Shown one piece after another: positions 36,079-45,062 of a DNA stretch of 64,000 bases. A program made the translations under genes and the position numbers. The stretch covers positions 1 to 64,000 of IMG/VR virus record IMGVR_UViG_3300012954_004455; one strand, written 5' to 3'. How positions within the stretch are numbered: position 1 is the first letter of the stretch; each line of letters opens with the position of its first letter. Below the pieces are notes generated by a model that saw only the letters and a program-made list of their open reading frames with translations, searched no databases and was not told the origin of the DNA. The DNA is from a virus.

Positions 36079-36533
36079 AGAACGGGATCATAAAAAAAAT
36101 AATAAGTCATTATCAAAAAGGAACAGTATTATCACCTCCTGAAGAAGGCTATAGAAACACCTTACTCAAGGTGGTGGAGCTCCACAGAAAAGGATGCTCC
36201 AAAACGGAAATAATTAAACAAATAAAAGAGGACGGGGGGCTACCTCAATGGAAGGTATACCAAGCGTATGAACATGCTTGGAAACTCTTTGCTATAATAT
36301 TCGACATATCTGACGAGGCGAAGAGAGCTATGGTTGGCCAATTCTATTTGGATTTGGCCGAGCGAGCGAAAGCTAAAAAGAATCTCGCCATAGAAAAAGG
36401 GGCAATTGATTCCTATGCAAAACTTCATGGCTTGTTTAAAAACAAGTCGAAAGAGGAAGACAAAACAGTAATAAGACGCCCCAAAAGGCGATATAGTACA
36501 GATCCCTCTGTACTTGATATAAGAAAGGAATAG
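36075..36533 (+). CDS. Terminase small subunit (putative)
   Basis: This 152-residue helical protein lies directly before the large terminase and overlaps the gene before it by four bases. Residues 30-70 (GCSKTEIIKQI, then WKVYQAYEHAW) fit a helix-turn-helix of the small-terminase kind, and a central helix could oligomerise. Known: the small subunit recognises the packaging site and regulates the large subunit. The call rests on position and fold pattern. Confidence 0.65.
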   Translation: MKNGIIKKIISHYQKGTVLSPPEEGYRNTLLKVVELHRKGCSKTEIIKQIKEDGGLPQWKVYQAYEHAWKLFAIIFDISDEAKRAMVGQFYLDLAERAKAKKNLAIEKGAIDSYAKLHGLFKNKSKEEDKTVIRRPKRRYSTDPSVLDIRKE

Positions 36534-36535
36534 GA

Positions 36536-38047
36536 ATGCAAGAGTTAGTATATGTACATGCCAAACAGAAACTCTTCTTGGAAGCAATCTTTTCCGCTTT
36601 ATACAAGATATTCGTTCTGATAGCGGGACGAGGATCTGGAAAGTCAAGCGTAGGAGGTATATACCTAGAGGAATGTGTCCATGCGATGCCTGGCAGCTCG
36701 GGCTTCATCGGCTCCCACACAGCCGAAACAATAAGTAACAGGATTATTCCATCTATGAAAATCGTTTGGGAGGAGATGGGATACATAGAGGGAGTTCATT
36801 ACAAGGTCGGAGGAACTCCGCCTTCCAATTTCGAAAAGCCAAAAGCGGTTCCAGACGATTATAGGAATGTGATATCATGGTATAATGGTACGGTTATCTA
36901 TATGATTTCATTCTTCAATGACAAAGGAGGAAGGGGGGCTAATTTCCAGTTTGGATTGGTTGATGAAGCGACCCTAGTAAAAGAGAGTAACTTCGCCCCT
37001 AATATCATCCCTGCATTACGAGGTATGGGTCATGTAACAACTTTGAATCCGATAGATCATAGAGAACCTAGATGGGGGAAACTGGTGGAGATAGACGATG
37101 AGTTCTATGAGGAACTCAAATGGGAAGAATGCCCCCTTTGGGGAACCCTGATGCTAATGGGGTCAAGAGCTTGGCATGAAATCGGGAAATGGGTTGAAGC
37201 TTATCAAGAAAAAGAAGAAATAAAAATTGCAGACGAGGTTTACAGAACTTTCTATATGGAGATGACTGCATTGGACAATCCCCTCACTGGGGAGAAGTAT
37301 GTAGCCTTAATGCGTTATCACCTAGAAGAGGCTGTATTCGCCTTGGAGATAATGAATAAGAAACTCAACGTTGAAGATAGACTCAAATTCTATCCTTCAT
37401 GGCAGGATAAGATTCATACGATATTCCACAACCCCTACAAGAAAGATAAAGGTCTCATAATATCTTGGGACTTCGGTAGTTATACCAAGGCTACTGTGTG
37501 GCAGGAGCAAGAGGATTATCTATATGGTATAATGGAGTTCGAGTCCGACAAGGGTTTGGTCTCCGACGTATGTAACCAAATCATTGAGTTCTTCAAGGAT
37601 CACGGGGACAAGCATATAGAACTCCAAGGAGATGTGAACGGGATGTATACTCCATACTCCAAAAACAGCAATAAGAGTATACATGAGGTGATTATTGAAC
37701 GCTTATCCAAACAGTTTAGTATCACCCCGATACAGAACACCCACAACCCTCCTCACACCAGCAAATATGAAATGCTAAATGATGTGTTTGCTGAAACATT
37801 TCCTTCTCTCCCCAAAATTCGAATATATGCACCCCAGATGCAAAAGACGTGCATAAGCATCAAGCTAACCAAAAGACTAGACGATGGCTCAGGCAGGAAA
37901 GATAAAAGAAGCGAGCATCCACTAGAAAAGACTCCTCAAAAGCACGCCACACACGGAAGCGATACCGTTGATTATGTAATCTACAACAAATACAAAAGTA
38001 GATGGATTGGCGGAGGGACTGGGAAGGGTTATGCTAGCGTGAATTAG
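36536..38047 (+). CDS. Terminase large subunit
   Basis: This 503-residue protein is the packaging motor and headful or site-specific nuclease. Walker A AGRGSGKSS is at residues 30-38, Walker B FGLVDEAT near 139-146, and the RNase H-like nuclease opens with GLIISWDFGS near 306. Length and order match the terminase family. It starts two bases after the small subunit and ends at a strong terminator, so the tail-terminase operon stops here. It belongs to the less G-rich segment of E1. Confidence 0.92.
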   Translation: MQELVYVHAKQKLFLEAIFSALYKIFVLIAGRGSGKSSVGGIYLEECVHAMPGSSGFIGSHTAETISNRIIPSMKIVWEEMGYIEGVHYKVGGTPPSNFEKPKAVPDDYRNVISWYNGTVIYMISFFNDKGGRGANFQFGLVDEATLVKESNFAPNIIPALRGMGHVTTLNPIDHREPRWGKLVEIDDEFYEELKWEECPLWGTLMLMGSRAWHEIGKWVEAYQEKEEIKIADEVYRTFYMEMTALDNPLTGEKYVALMRYHLEEAVFALEIMNKKLNVEDRLKFYPSWQDKIHTIFHNPYKKDKGLIISWDFGSYTKATVWQEQEDYLYGIMEFESDKGLVSDVCNQIIEFFKDHGDKHIELQGDVNGMYTPYSKNSNKSIHEVIIERLSKQFSITPIQNTHNPPHTSKYEMLNDVFAETFPSLPKIRIYAPQMQKTCISIKLTKRLDDGSGRKDKRSEHPLEKTPQKHATHGSDTVDYVIYNKYKSRWIGGGTGKGYASVN

Positions 38048-38058
38048 CATATATCACC

Positions 38059-38083
38059 AAAATGAAGAAATTTCTTCATTTTT
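38059..38083 (+). terminator. Terminator after terL
   Basis: A perfect 12-bp palindrome, AAAATGAAGAAA followed by its complement, with TTTTT at the 3' end. It closes the tail and terminase operon. Confidence 0.8.
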
Positions 38084-38309
38084 CGCTAATGGGCGCACCC
38101 CGCGCTTTAAGCATATCTATTTTCAGATTTATTTTTTTTCGGTTTTGTAAAAGCTTGGTAAAAAGGCATTTACGGCAAAAGTATTCCGAAAAAATTAGGG
38201 GACTCCCCTACCCTATTTTACACGGTATATACGTCTAATTAGTCATCATTTCGACTGTACAGTAGTGTTAATGTCCTATTTTACGTAAGACTTGGGCGGC
38301 ATCTTGCGA
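38084..38309 (+). promoter_or_regulatory. A/T-rich intergenic region before the portal operon
   Basis: This 226-base gap has no gene. It holds AGGGGA-C-TCCCCT (about 38198-38210) and two copies of CCTATTTTAC about 60 bases apart, the second just before the next gene. A promoter for the portal operon is likely here, but none matches the consensus well. Confidence 0.35.
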
Positions 38310-38654
38310 ATGATGTCAAGAACGATACATAAAAGCCGCATCAACTACTGGCTGAATGTAGAAAAGCCAAAAGGAGGGCAACGACTGTTCTCGATGAGCA
38401 TCCTCCTTCTGACAGGAGATGATCGTGGGTTTTGTCGCTTCTTCCCTTCTGTGAGGTTGTGGAAGGATGAGGATAAGGAGGAGAAGGAGAATAAAGTTCA
38501 GAAGCGAGGAGGAAGTGGATCGAAGCAGGGTAAGGGAAAGGTGAATAGAAAGCACCACGAAATGTTTACCCTATATGACACTATAGAGGAGAAAGTATTT
38601 AGAGTACACTTGAGCCAAATAAAAGAATTCAATGGACAAGAGGTCAGGCACTAA
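38310..38654 (+). CDS. Small basic protein before the portal
   Basis: This 114-residue protein starts at ATG 38310; a TTG start at 38292 is rejected. The N-terminal half is mixed and the middle is very rich in Lys, Glu and Gly (KDEDKEEKENKVQKRGGSGS) and probably disordered. It overlaps the portal gene by 23 bases. The head-operon G-rich composition starts again here. Function unknown. Confidence 0.55.
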   Translation: MMSRTIHKSRINYWLNVEKPKGGQRLFSMSILLLTGDDRGFCRFFPSVRLWKDEDKEEKENKVQKRGGSGSKQGKGKVNRKHHEMFTLYDTIEEKVFRVHLSQIKEFNGQEVRH

Positions 38655-39996
38655 CGCATTCATTAAAGTGGTTCCTATCAATGTGAGGGAAAGCAGCTTG
38701 CAGACGAAAAAAACGAGCAATCCAGCGGAGGCATTGAGCGAGGATATGACGTTCGTGAGGAAGAACTTCTGCAGGGATGATATTATTCCCTGGTTTGATA
38801 AGAAGAATAATCACCCTGAGAGGATGATGACGTTGGTGACGAGTACTCCGAGCTTTTTGCCATTGATGCTGACGCTTGTGAAGATTACGAATGCAGGGGG
38901 ATTGACGCTGTTTGGGAGGGATGAGAAGGGGAAGATTGTGCCGCTACAGCAGCATAATTGGCCGCCACAGATCAAGGACTTCTATGTCTATAACGACCTC
39001 TATATGTGGGCGTACAACTTGATTAGCGACATGATTTTTCTGGCAAATGCGTTTCCGTTGGTGACTTTTTCTCAGGGGGCAAAGGGAAAAAATGTGACGG
39101 TGAAACGGCGGATTGTGGAGCTGGGACGGCGGCGGCCAATGTATACGCGGAAACTGAAAAAAGCTAAGAAGGAAGACCCCCAAAAGTATATTCATGTGCC
39201 TGAGTGGACGCAGGAAGGGATAGAGAAGGAGGCTGTGATTTATATGCATATGACGCAGAAGGCTTTCTTTGATGAGAATTATGCTTTTGTGGCGGGTGGC
39301 AATACTTTTCAGCATGACCAAGGGCTGTTTCATCTGAAAGAGGATATACCAGGCTTCTCTGATTATGCGATTCCTCGGTATTATGGAGGGTTGAAGTCTG
39401 CGCAACTACAGAAGTTCATTATTGATTGGCAGACGTCGAATCTGCGGGATTCTATGGTACTGCGGGCGCATGTGCAGATTAGTGACCGATATTTTGCGGC
39501 TAAGCTGCAAGATATCAACCCCGAGACAAAACAAAAATATACTAGGAAAGAGATATCCGAGGAGGTTGGAGAGATGGTTGATAGGTTGTTTCATGATCCT
39601 GAGAAGGCGTTTAAGACGCTTCTAAGTGGGGTATTTTTCTCGCCTAAGGGTGAGGCTGTGCCTGATATCAGGATTGAAGCGATTAAGATTGATTTCAAAG
39701 ACGAAGCATTCGTCGAGTTGGAGAAGAATATACGGTCTTTGGCTACTTCTGCGGTGGGATTGTTACCGAGTTTGGCGGGGTTTATTACGGAGAAGGGAAT
39801 GAGCTCTGGGTCGGAGATGACCCAAAGTTTAAACTTGCAGGGATTCCTGGGGTGGCATTTACGACAGATGATAGTCAATTTGATGGAGTGTATACACAGG
39901 TACAATGGGTGGGATGAGGAATATACATGGGGCTTCCCTATGCCTGCCTTGGTTACTAAGGATATTGATAAAGGAGGGATTACGGATGCTACTTAA
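38632..39996 (+). CDS. Portal protein (putative)
   Basis: This 454-residue protein lies after the terminase and before other head genes. It has the alpha-plus-beta make-up of portal proteins, with a long helix near residues 360-390 followed by SGSEMTQSLNLQGFLGWHL. Known: the portal is the dodecameric ring through which DNA is packaged and to which the tail binds. The call is from position, size and pattern and not from a diagnostic motif. Confidence 0.6.
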   Translation: MDKRSGTNAFIKVVPINVRESSLQTKKTSNPAEALSEDMTFVRKNFCRDDIIPWFDKKNNHPERMMTLVTSTPSFLPLMLTLVKITNAGGLTLFGRDEKGKIVPLQQHNWPPQIKDFYVYNDLYMWAYNLISDMIFLANAFPLVTFSQGAKGKNVTVKRRIVELGRRRPMYTRKLKKAKKEDPQKYIHVPEWTQEGIEKEAVIYMHMTQKAFFDENYAFVAGGNTFQHDQGLFHLKEDIPGFSDYAIPRYYGGLKSAQLQKFIIDWQTSNLRDSMVLRAHVQISDRYFAAKLQDINPETKQKYTRKEISEEVGEMVDRLFHDPEKAFKTLLSGVFFSPKGEAVPDIRIEAIKIDFKDEAFVELEKNIRSLATSAVGLLPSLAGFITEKGMSSGSEMTQSLNLQGFLGWHLRQMIVNLMECIHRYNGWDEEYTWGFPMPALVTKDIDKGGITDAT

Positions 39997-40996
39997 GTAT
40001 GTATATGATGCGACGGCAAAGGATACCCCAGAGGATCAGAGGTTTTCTATTTGCCGATACGTTCCTGAGATCGATCGGGATTTGAAGTGGGGAAAGATAT
40101 ATCCTCATATAGAGACTGCTGAGTGGGAATATCTTGTGCCGAATTTGGGAGAGGAGCTCCTGGAGGGGCTTGAGGGGGAGGTAGAAAATGAGCCTCAAGA
40201 AGGATATCTGGAGGTGAGGGAGAAGCTGAAGGGGCATGTATTGGCGGCATTGGCGAACTTTACAGCTCTGGTGTATAGTCGGAGCGCATCTGTGAAGCTG
40301 GGAGCGATGGGAACTGTGGTGAACAACTCTGCGGATGGTACGGTGATGCAGGCGGGGAAGTGGATGAAGATCGATAGTAGAAAGTCTTTCTTTATGAGGG
40401 GGATGAGTGCGATGGACAGAGCTCTAGGAGTACTAGCGAAGGGGGCAAGTTTTTTTCCTGAATGGAAGGATGGGGGAAAGAGAGTGATTCCTACTCCTAC
40501 GGTACTGGCGGAGCATATGTCTATACTGAAGGGACGACATGTGGTTTTTCATATGATGAAGCCATGGATGAAGGATGCGGAGAAACGCCTGGTATCTGTG
40601 ATGGGAAAGCTCACACTCTTACGAATGATTGAGGGGGCTACAGAGCAGGCAAGGGAGCTGAGAGAGATGTCGAGAGAGGTCGTAAGTAAGGCTCTTTATA
40701 TAGTGGCGGTGCCTTTCTTAATGGTTCGGGTGACGCAAGAGGGGGTAGTAGAGATGGACTATACTGAGGATGGAGAGCCGCAGAAACAGCTCCGATCTGA
40801 TATGGTGGATAAGCTAGCACAGAAGGCAGAAAATGCGATAACAATCAAGCTGAAGGAAATAGAGAGCTATCTTAATGCTAATGCGGATAGCTTTCCTGAA
40901 TATAAGGAGAGTGGGCTATACACTCCTGTGGGGGAAGGTGATCCTTTCCATAAAAAATTTAACTACGAAAACGGACGGAATGTAATTTTAATGTGA
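39986..40996 (+). CDS. DUF6712-like head protein
   Basis: This 336-residue protein starts at ATG 39986, within the portal end, with AAAGGAGGG nine bases upstream; the longer frame from 39905 is rejected. It is mostly helical, with a long C-terminal helix and an ending that includes YENGRNVILM. The pattern resembles the DUF6712 family found in Bacteroidetes phages, where it follows the portal. Role in the head is not known. Confidence 0.5.
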   Translation: MLLKYVYDATAKDTPEDQRFSICRYVPEIDRDLKWGKIYPHIETAEWEYLVPNLGEELLEGLEGEVENEPQEGYLEVREKLKGHVLAALANFTALVYSRSASVKLGAMGTVVNNSADGTVMQAGKWMKIDSRKSFFMRGMSAMDRALGVLAKGASFFPEWKDGGKRVIPTPTVLAEHMSILKGRHVVFHMMKPWMKDAEKRLVSVMGKLTLLRMIEGATEQARELREMSREVVSKALYIVAVPFLMVRVTQEGVVEMDYTEDGEPQKQLRSDMVDKLAQKAENAITIKLKEIESYLNANADSFPEYKESGLYTPVGEGDPFHKKFNYENGRNVILM

Positions 40997-40997
40997 T

Positions 40998-41507
40998 ATG
41001 AGAAGAAGTTTATCTGGAATTATACTTGTGGTAGCGGCGGTGCTGCTGACTGTGGTGACAATTTTCCAGGGGGTTTACATAGGTCAAATTATTGACCAAC
41101 AAGAACACCTAACGAAAAGATTTAGAATCAGCGAGGAAGAGTGCCTCGTAGGGGAATGGGAGGTGGAACAACTGTCTCCCAAAGGCTCCAGACGAATAAA
41201 GGAGATTGATTTTGGGCTATTGGGGTTAGTGAGGATTATAGAGATGAAGCAGGGATATTCTACAAGTAGTATCTACTACGCAGATAGAGCAGGTGGGCGA
41301 TTCTTACTGGAGAACATCTGCGAAGGATATACACATGAGTTTAAAATAGATGAGCGAGATGCTGAATGCCAGGAGATGAAGGGGAGGCTTATTTTGCAGC
41401 CTTTCGATGAAAGGGAGCAGAAGGTAATCAAGCTAAAGCTAAGTAGACCAAGTAGGATTAATTTGACTCATTTACAGGCAGAATCTACAGCAGCTGAGGA
41501 AATGTAA
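40998..41507 (+). CDS. Membrane-anchored small protein
   Basis: This 169-residue protein has an N-terminal transmembrane helix or uncleaved signal (IILVVAAVLLTVVTIFQGVY, residues 8-27). The rest is beta-rich with LVGEWEVEQL near residue 50 and two Cys residues, so it probably lies outside the inner membrane. It begins one base after the preceding stop and ends before a terminator. Moron or lysis-related roles are possible. Confidence 0.55.
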   Translation: MRRSLSGIILVVAAVLLTVVTIFQGVYIGQIIDQQEHLTKRFRISEEECLVGEWEVEQLSPKGSRRIKEIDFGLLGLVRIIEMKQGYSTSSIYYADRAGGRFLLENICEGYTHEFKIDERDAECQEMKGRLILQPFDEREQKVIKLKLSRPSRINLTHLQAESTAAEEM

Positions 41508-41566
41508 ACAACAAGTAGATAGACATAAGTCGAAAGTCTCGGAAAACCATGATTGTTTTAAGATGT

Positions 41567-41596
41567 GCCGTGAAAGTATCCCTTTCACGGCTTTTT
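41567..41596 (+). terminator. Terminator after the portal operon
   Basis: GCCGTGAAAG (41567-41576) pairs with CTTTCACGGC (41582-41591), then TTTTT. Ten perfect pairs. Confidence 0.85.
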
Positions 41597-41613
41597 CTGT
41601 TTTGATGGCTTGG

Positions 41614-42129
41614 TTACCGCTGAGCGGCTTGTACTAGCTTGAGCTGCTTCTGGAGCTTTGGGGCTCGGGCGGAAGGTACTTTACTTTCGCAGTAGCCATC
41701 ATTCGTGTATAGTCTGATTTTTACCAATTTTCGGGTCATGAGCTGTGTGTATTGGACTGGGGAAAGGACAAAGGAGAGCTGGACACCGTACATTTCTGAG
41801 CCTGACAGCCCTTTCGCTCCGCAACCTCTACAGGATACTTCGCTGCTTATGGGATTGAGGGTAATAACTTCTCCATTATCTAGCTTGAGCATGAGGTCAT
41901 GGTCTTCTCTTACAGTGCAGATCCCTGTTTGGCACTTGATTTCTAAGAAGCGAGTGTCATCAATTTGGGAGACGCGGGAGAAGAAGTTATACTTTAGTAT
42001 GGCTATCATATCCCAGGACGTTTCGATGACGGTTTTTCCTGTGAACTCATCTGTCTCGTTCGTTTTGATTTTCTGGCTAGAGGCTAGAAGAGGGATGAGA
42101 AGAAGGATTGTTAGTAGTAATCGTTTCAT
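41614..42129 (-). CDS. Exported protein (moron)
   Basis: This 171-residue protein starts at 42129 (MKRLLLTILLLIPLLASSQK), a clear signal peptide; the longer frame starts at TTG and is rejected. The mature part begins KIKTNETDEFTGK and has a CQTGIC pair and a CRGCG motif that could form disulphides or bind metal. It is the only gene on the minus strand amid the plus-strand late genes, a typical moron arrangement. Similar exported proteins with a DEFTGK start are common in Bacteroidetes. Probably a lysogenic-conversion product. Confidence 0.7.
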   Translation of the reverse strand: MKRLLLTILLLIPLLASSQKIKTNETDEFTGKTVIETSWDMIAILKYNFFSRVSQIDDTRFLEIKCQTGICTVREDHDLMLKLDNGEVITLNPISSEVSCRGCGAKGLSGSEMYGVQLSFVLSPVQYTQLMTRKLVKIRLYTNDGYCESKVPSARAPKLQKQLKLVQAAQR

Positions 42130-42250
42130 TTTTAATGTGTTTAATATTCTGGTGTAATATAACAAAATTTTTTAGGGCTGGTCAAGTGGCTTGTTTTATA
42201 TACATGACAAAAATATTTTCTGGTGTAAAGTAAAAAATAGACAAAAAACA

Positions 42251-42573
42251 CTGAGCGGAAGCGGAAATATGAAAACCCCTCTATATCTATTTGAAAAAAC
42301 CACTATTTTACAAATAGAGGGTCTTAAGATGTTGATAGTCATAGAGTTAGGCCATTTGCTTTTTTTTTCAAAACCACTATTTTTTACAAATAAATGGAGG
42401 CAAAAAACAAATTTGCTTTTTGATTTGTGTTTTTTTGTAAAAAATAGTGGTTTCTAGAAAAAAAACAAATGGGTTAAAGCACTACTAATCAAACTGTTAT
42501 ATGCCTCTATTTGTAAAATAGTGGTTTTTTCAAATAGAGGTACCTATACATATGTATTTTTATTTCCGCTCAG
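42251..42573. repeat. Nested inverted repeat about 320 bp long
   Basis: Five successive pairs of arms nest inside one another: 42251-42260 with 42564-42573; 42287-42320 with 42504-42537 (34 perfect bp); 42352-42358 with 42466-42472; 42360-42369 with 42457-42465; 42371-42390 with 42434-42453 (20 perfect bp). The motif ACCACTATTTT occurs four times, two in each direction. The region is A/T-rich and without genes. The outer arms CTGAGCGGAA look like terminal repeats. It could be a MITE, a replication origin, or a long hairpin RNA. Confidence 0.75.
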
Positions 42574-42692
42574 AACGGTTTTGTGAGATGGGGTTTTGGT
42601 GGTGTAGATGGGTGGGGAAATAAGGTAGATGTAAGCCTTTATACGATAAGGGGTGATATTATTTGGGTGTAATTTTGTATCATTGGGGTAAT

Positions 42693-43412
42693 ATGAAGAG
42701 GATCGAAATACCTGTGACGGCCTACGTCTCAGCGTATTTGAGACGCAGGTATTGCTCAAGCGGGGTTTTTGATGTGAGGGGGGGAAGGGATGACTTGAGC
42801 ATGGCTTTAATGGGGATCAGTGATCTCCTTATGTTGAACCCAGAATCCGAATCTTCGACCTCTCCTACCCTATCTACTGTTGTTTTGATTGTTGATGACC
42901 GACTGGCCAATGTAGCCGATATGTATCGCGAGTTTTTGCGGTATGGGGCTTTTTTTCAGTATCAGTTTTACAAGGATTTGGTGGATTATGTAAGCTCGCA
43001 AAGAGATTTGGCGAGGGAGCAACATCTATCAAGAAAAGAATGGAATGAGAGAAAAGCTGTGCAAGCTTTTAAAAAAAAGTATAACTTGCCTATTAGTGAA
43101 GAGACACTAGTGAGGCAATATACGCGAAAAGTGGGCTGGAAACGAAGTTTTGCTTTTAAGGAGGTGAAGGGAAGGTTTGGTTTTAATGAAGGTGATGGGC
43201 AGGTGAGGGGGAAGGCTGCAAGGCTCGTTAATGGTTTGGAGATTTATATACGTTTTTGTGCTTACTCGCGGGCAAAGGGACGGGTTGTGGAAAGGAAGTG
43301 GCGAGTGCCTTCTTTCTTGTGTAACCAACCAGGGGATGATTGGTTGGTGTGGGCAGAGGCTCGGATCGATGTGCTAAACAAATTTTTAATAAAAGGTTTT
43401 TCAATAAAATGA
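42693..43412 (+). CDS. Orphan basic protein next to the long inverted repeat
   Basis: This 239-residue protein starts at ATG 42693; an upstream TTG is rejected. A TAATTTTG -7-like box is at 42670-42677. It is basic and mostly helical in the middle (RKEWNERKAVQAFKKKY), with a C-terminal part rich in Trp and Arg. No family recognised. Its place beside the nested inverted repeat allows, but does not show, that it binds that DNA. Confidence 0.6.
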   Translation: MKRIEIPVTAYVSAYLRRRYCSSGVFDVRGGRDDLSMALMGISDLLMLNPESESSTSPTLSTVVLIVDDRLANVADMYREFLRYGAFFQYQFYKDLVDYVSSQRDLAREQHLSRKEWNERKAVQAFKKKYNLPISEETLVRQYTRKVGWKRSFAFKEVKGRFGFNEGDGQVRGKAARLVNGLEIYIRFCAYSRAKGRVVERKWRVPSFLCNQPGDDWLVWAEARIDVLNKFLIKGFSIK

Positions 43413-43489
43413 AAAAAATACTACTGTGGATTCTCCCTTTATTCTATAAAGGTGCAGAGCTGGAGCACTGGAAAAAGGTGCTTCAATAA
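43409..43489 (+). CDS. Possible 26-residue peptide
   Basis: ATG 43409 overlaps the stop of the gene before by four bases. The frame encodes MKKILLWILPLFYKG and 11 more residues, with a short hydrophobic stretch. Translational coupling is plausible, but the frame is too short to be sure. Confidence 0.25.
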   Translation: MKKILLWILPLFYKGAELEHWKKVLQ

Positions 43490-43504
43490 GATATGTAAAC
43501 CCAC

Positions 43505-43548
43505 CCCCCTAGGGGGAACCTTGACCCCTTAGGGGGTCGAGGCTTTTT
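43505..43548 (+). terminator. Double terminator
   Basis: A CCCCCTAGGGGG palindrome (43505-43516) is followed by GACCCC/GGGGTC (43523-43538) and, after GAGGC, a T-run. It separates the orphan gene from the operator-controlled gene at 43680. Confidence 0.75.
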
Positions 43549-43589
43549 GGTGAATTTTCTCGGTTTTTTGGGGAAATTCAGGGAATTTC

Positions 43590-43609
43590 TGTATGAATTA
43601 GCTTATACA
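43590..43609. promoter_or_regulatory. Third operator copy O-C (E1)
   Basis: TGTAT, ten bases, ATACA. The 20-mer matches the reverse complement of operator O-B at 19 of 20 bases. It lies 70 bases before the start of the membrane-HTH gene and near possible -7 boxes (TACATTTC, TATATTTA). It implies that this gene is under the same repressor as the lysogeny switch 30 kb away. Confidence 0.65.
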
Positions 43610-43679
43610 TTTCGTATATTTACATTAACGATAATTCCTTCTTCTCTCTCCCCCCTACCCTCTTTTAAAGTGGGTTTAC

Positions 43680-45029
43680 ATGGTTAAGTTTTTAATGATT
43701 TCGTGGCTATATGCCACAGGAAAATTCAAGTCTCATTATTTTTTACAGACATTTTTCTGGGTTTTTGTGGCCTGTACGGTCAGCCTTCTTATCATGTCGG
43801 TATATCTAGCACATCTTTCATATCCATTTTGGTTTACAAATATGGGAGGTGAGGTAAATGTGGATAGAGCGCATGCTTTGGCGGTGCTTATGACTTGTAC
43901 GATTAGTATTGGTATTGGGGTGATTTTCTTTCAGGTGGTGAATGTACTCGTGGTGATCAGGAATATGGGTGTGGTTGGGGTATTATTTACGGTTTCTTTG
44001 GTGGTATTATTGTTTTGTTTCTTGTCTGTAGAGATTCTGGCGAATCGGAATGGCGCGTCGGATATGGCGCGAGAGATGACTTTATTTCCGAGTGATAGTA
44101 GCGAGGTGGTGGCAGGGCGATACGATAAGAAAATAGAGGTGTTGGAATGCAAGATTCAAAGAGTGTATTCACGATATAGATGGTGTGGGGTGCATAAGGT
44201 CAATCATTTTAATGCTTCGGAGTGTGCGGTGGAGCCTTGCCCTCATGCTACCTTCTATTTTGCGAGTACTAAATACATATCGAAGAACCAGTTTCTTAAA
44301 GATGAGGTTGAGGTTCAGAACCTGAAAAGGAGAATTGAGAGCACACAAGAGGTTCAGACGAAACTTGTGGGTTCTGTGTCTGATGCCTTTAAGAAAGCGG
44401 ATGATCTGGCAGATTATAAATACTCTACGAGAGAGGCAACACATCGGAATATTGGGACTTATATATACTTGGTGTTCTTTCCGTTTTTGTTCATTGTAAA
44501 TGCTTTTTACTCTTATGAGTTTGAGAAGGTTTTTGGGTATGATAAACGTGTGAATGGTGGCTCTGGACGCAGCTCCTCCCCTACTCCTGTGGCTGAGGAT
44601 TGGGAAGATGCGGACGAGGATGAGGGGGGACATGGTAGTGGTAGTGAGCCTGTGTTTAGGGGGGGAGATGCAAGCGAGAGTGATGAAAATGAGGAGATGG
44701 AACTGCCTAAGACCTTATTTGCGGATGAAAATGAGGAATTGTATCCAGCTGAAAATCTAGTGAAAAATCCAGAAAATCTGGAAAATTCAACTAGTGCGGA
44801 TGAGAGAGGAGCGGCGAAAAAAGCTCGGAAAAAGAGGGGGAAATATAAGACCAAAACGCAGGAGAAGATAGTGAAGGCAGTCGCAGAGATGAGAGAGGAA
44901 GGGTTTAGTGATGAGGGGCTGAGCATGGCGAAGTTATCAACGAGAATTGCGGCAAGGGCTGGGGTGGATGCTTCGACGGTGAGGCGAACGTATCTAGACA
45001 TCTACGGCTCTCCATTTAGTGAGGGGTGA
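43680..45029 (+). CDS. Membrane protein with C-terminal helix-turn-helix
   Basis: This 449-residue protein has three hydrophobic segments in the first 120 residues (about 19-46, 63-95 and 98-120) and a fourth near 255-275. Between them lies a Cys/His-bearing segment (residues 155-200: LECK, RWCGVHK, SECAVEPCPH) and a coiled coil. Residues about 290-390 are acidic and low-complexity, and the last 55 residues (SMAKLSTRIAARAGVDASTV) look like a helix-turn-helix. A membrane-tied regulator or sensor is suggested. No known family was recognised. Operator O-C lies upstream and a terminator follows. Confidence 0.65.
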   Translation: MVKFLMISWLYATGKFKSHYFLQTFFWVFVACTVSLLIMSVYLAHLSYPFWFTNMGGEVNVDRAHALAVLMTCTISIGIGVIFFQVVNVLVVIRNMGVVGVLFTVSLVVLLFCFLSVEILANRNGASDMAREMTLFPSDSSEVVAGRYDKKIEVLECKIQRVYSRYRWCGVHKVNHFNASECAVEPCPHATFYFASTKYISKNQFLKDEVEVQNLKRRIESTQEVQTKLVGSVSDAFKKADDLADYKYSTREATHRNIGTYIYLVFFPFLFIVNAFYSYEFEKVFGYDKRVNGGSGRSSSPTPVAEDWEDADEDEGGHGSGSEPVFRGGDASESDENEEMELPKTLFADENEELYPAENLVKNPENLENSTSADERGAAKKARKKRGKYKTKTQEKIVKAVAEMREEGFSDEGLSMAKLSTRIAARAGVDASTVRRTYLDIYGSPFSEG

Positions 45030-45035
45030 AAAAAG

Positions 45036-45062
45036 GCAGAGCTTGGAGGCTCTGCTTTTTTT
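45036..45062 (+). terminator. Terminator after the membrane-HTH gene
   Basis: GCAGAGC (45036-45042) pairs with GCTCTGC (45049-45055) around TTGGAG, then seven T. Confidence 0.85.

Noticed and set aside
41531-41546. GTCTCGGAAAA shared with E2 near 54669
   Set aside because: Eleven bases without conserved context; could be chance.
44554-44760. Alternate plus-strand frame inside the membrane-HTH gene
   Set aside because: Low-complexity shadow of the acidic linker; no start signal.
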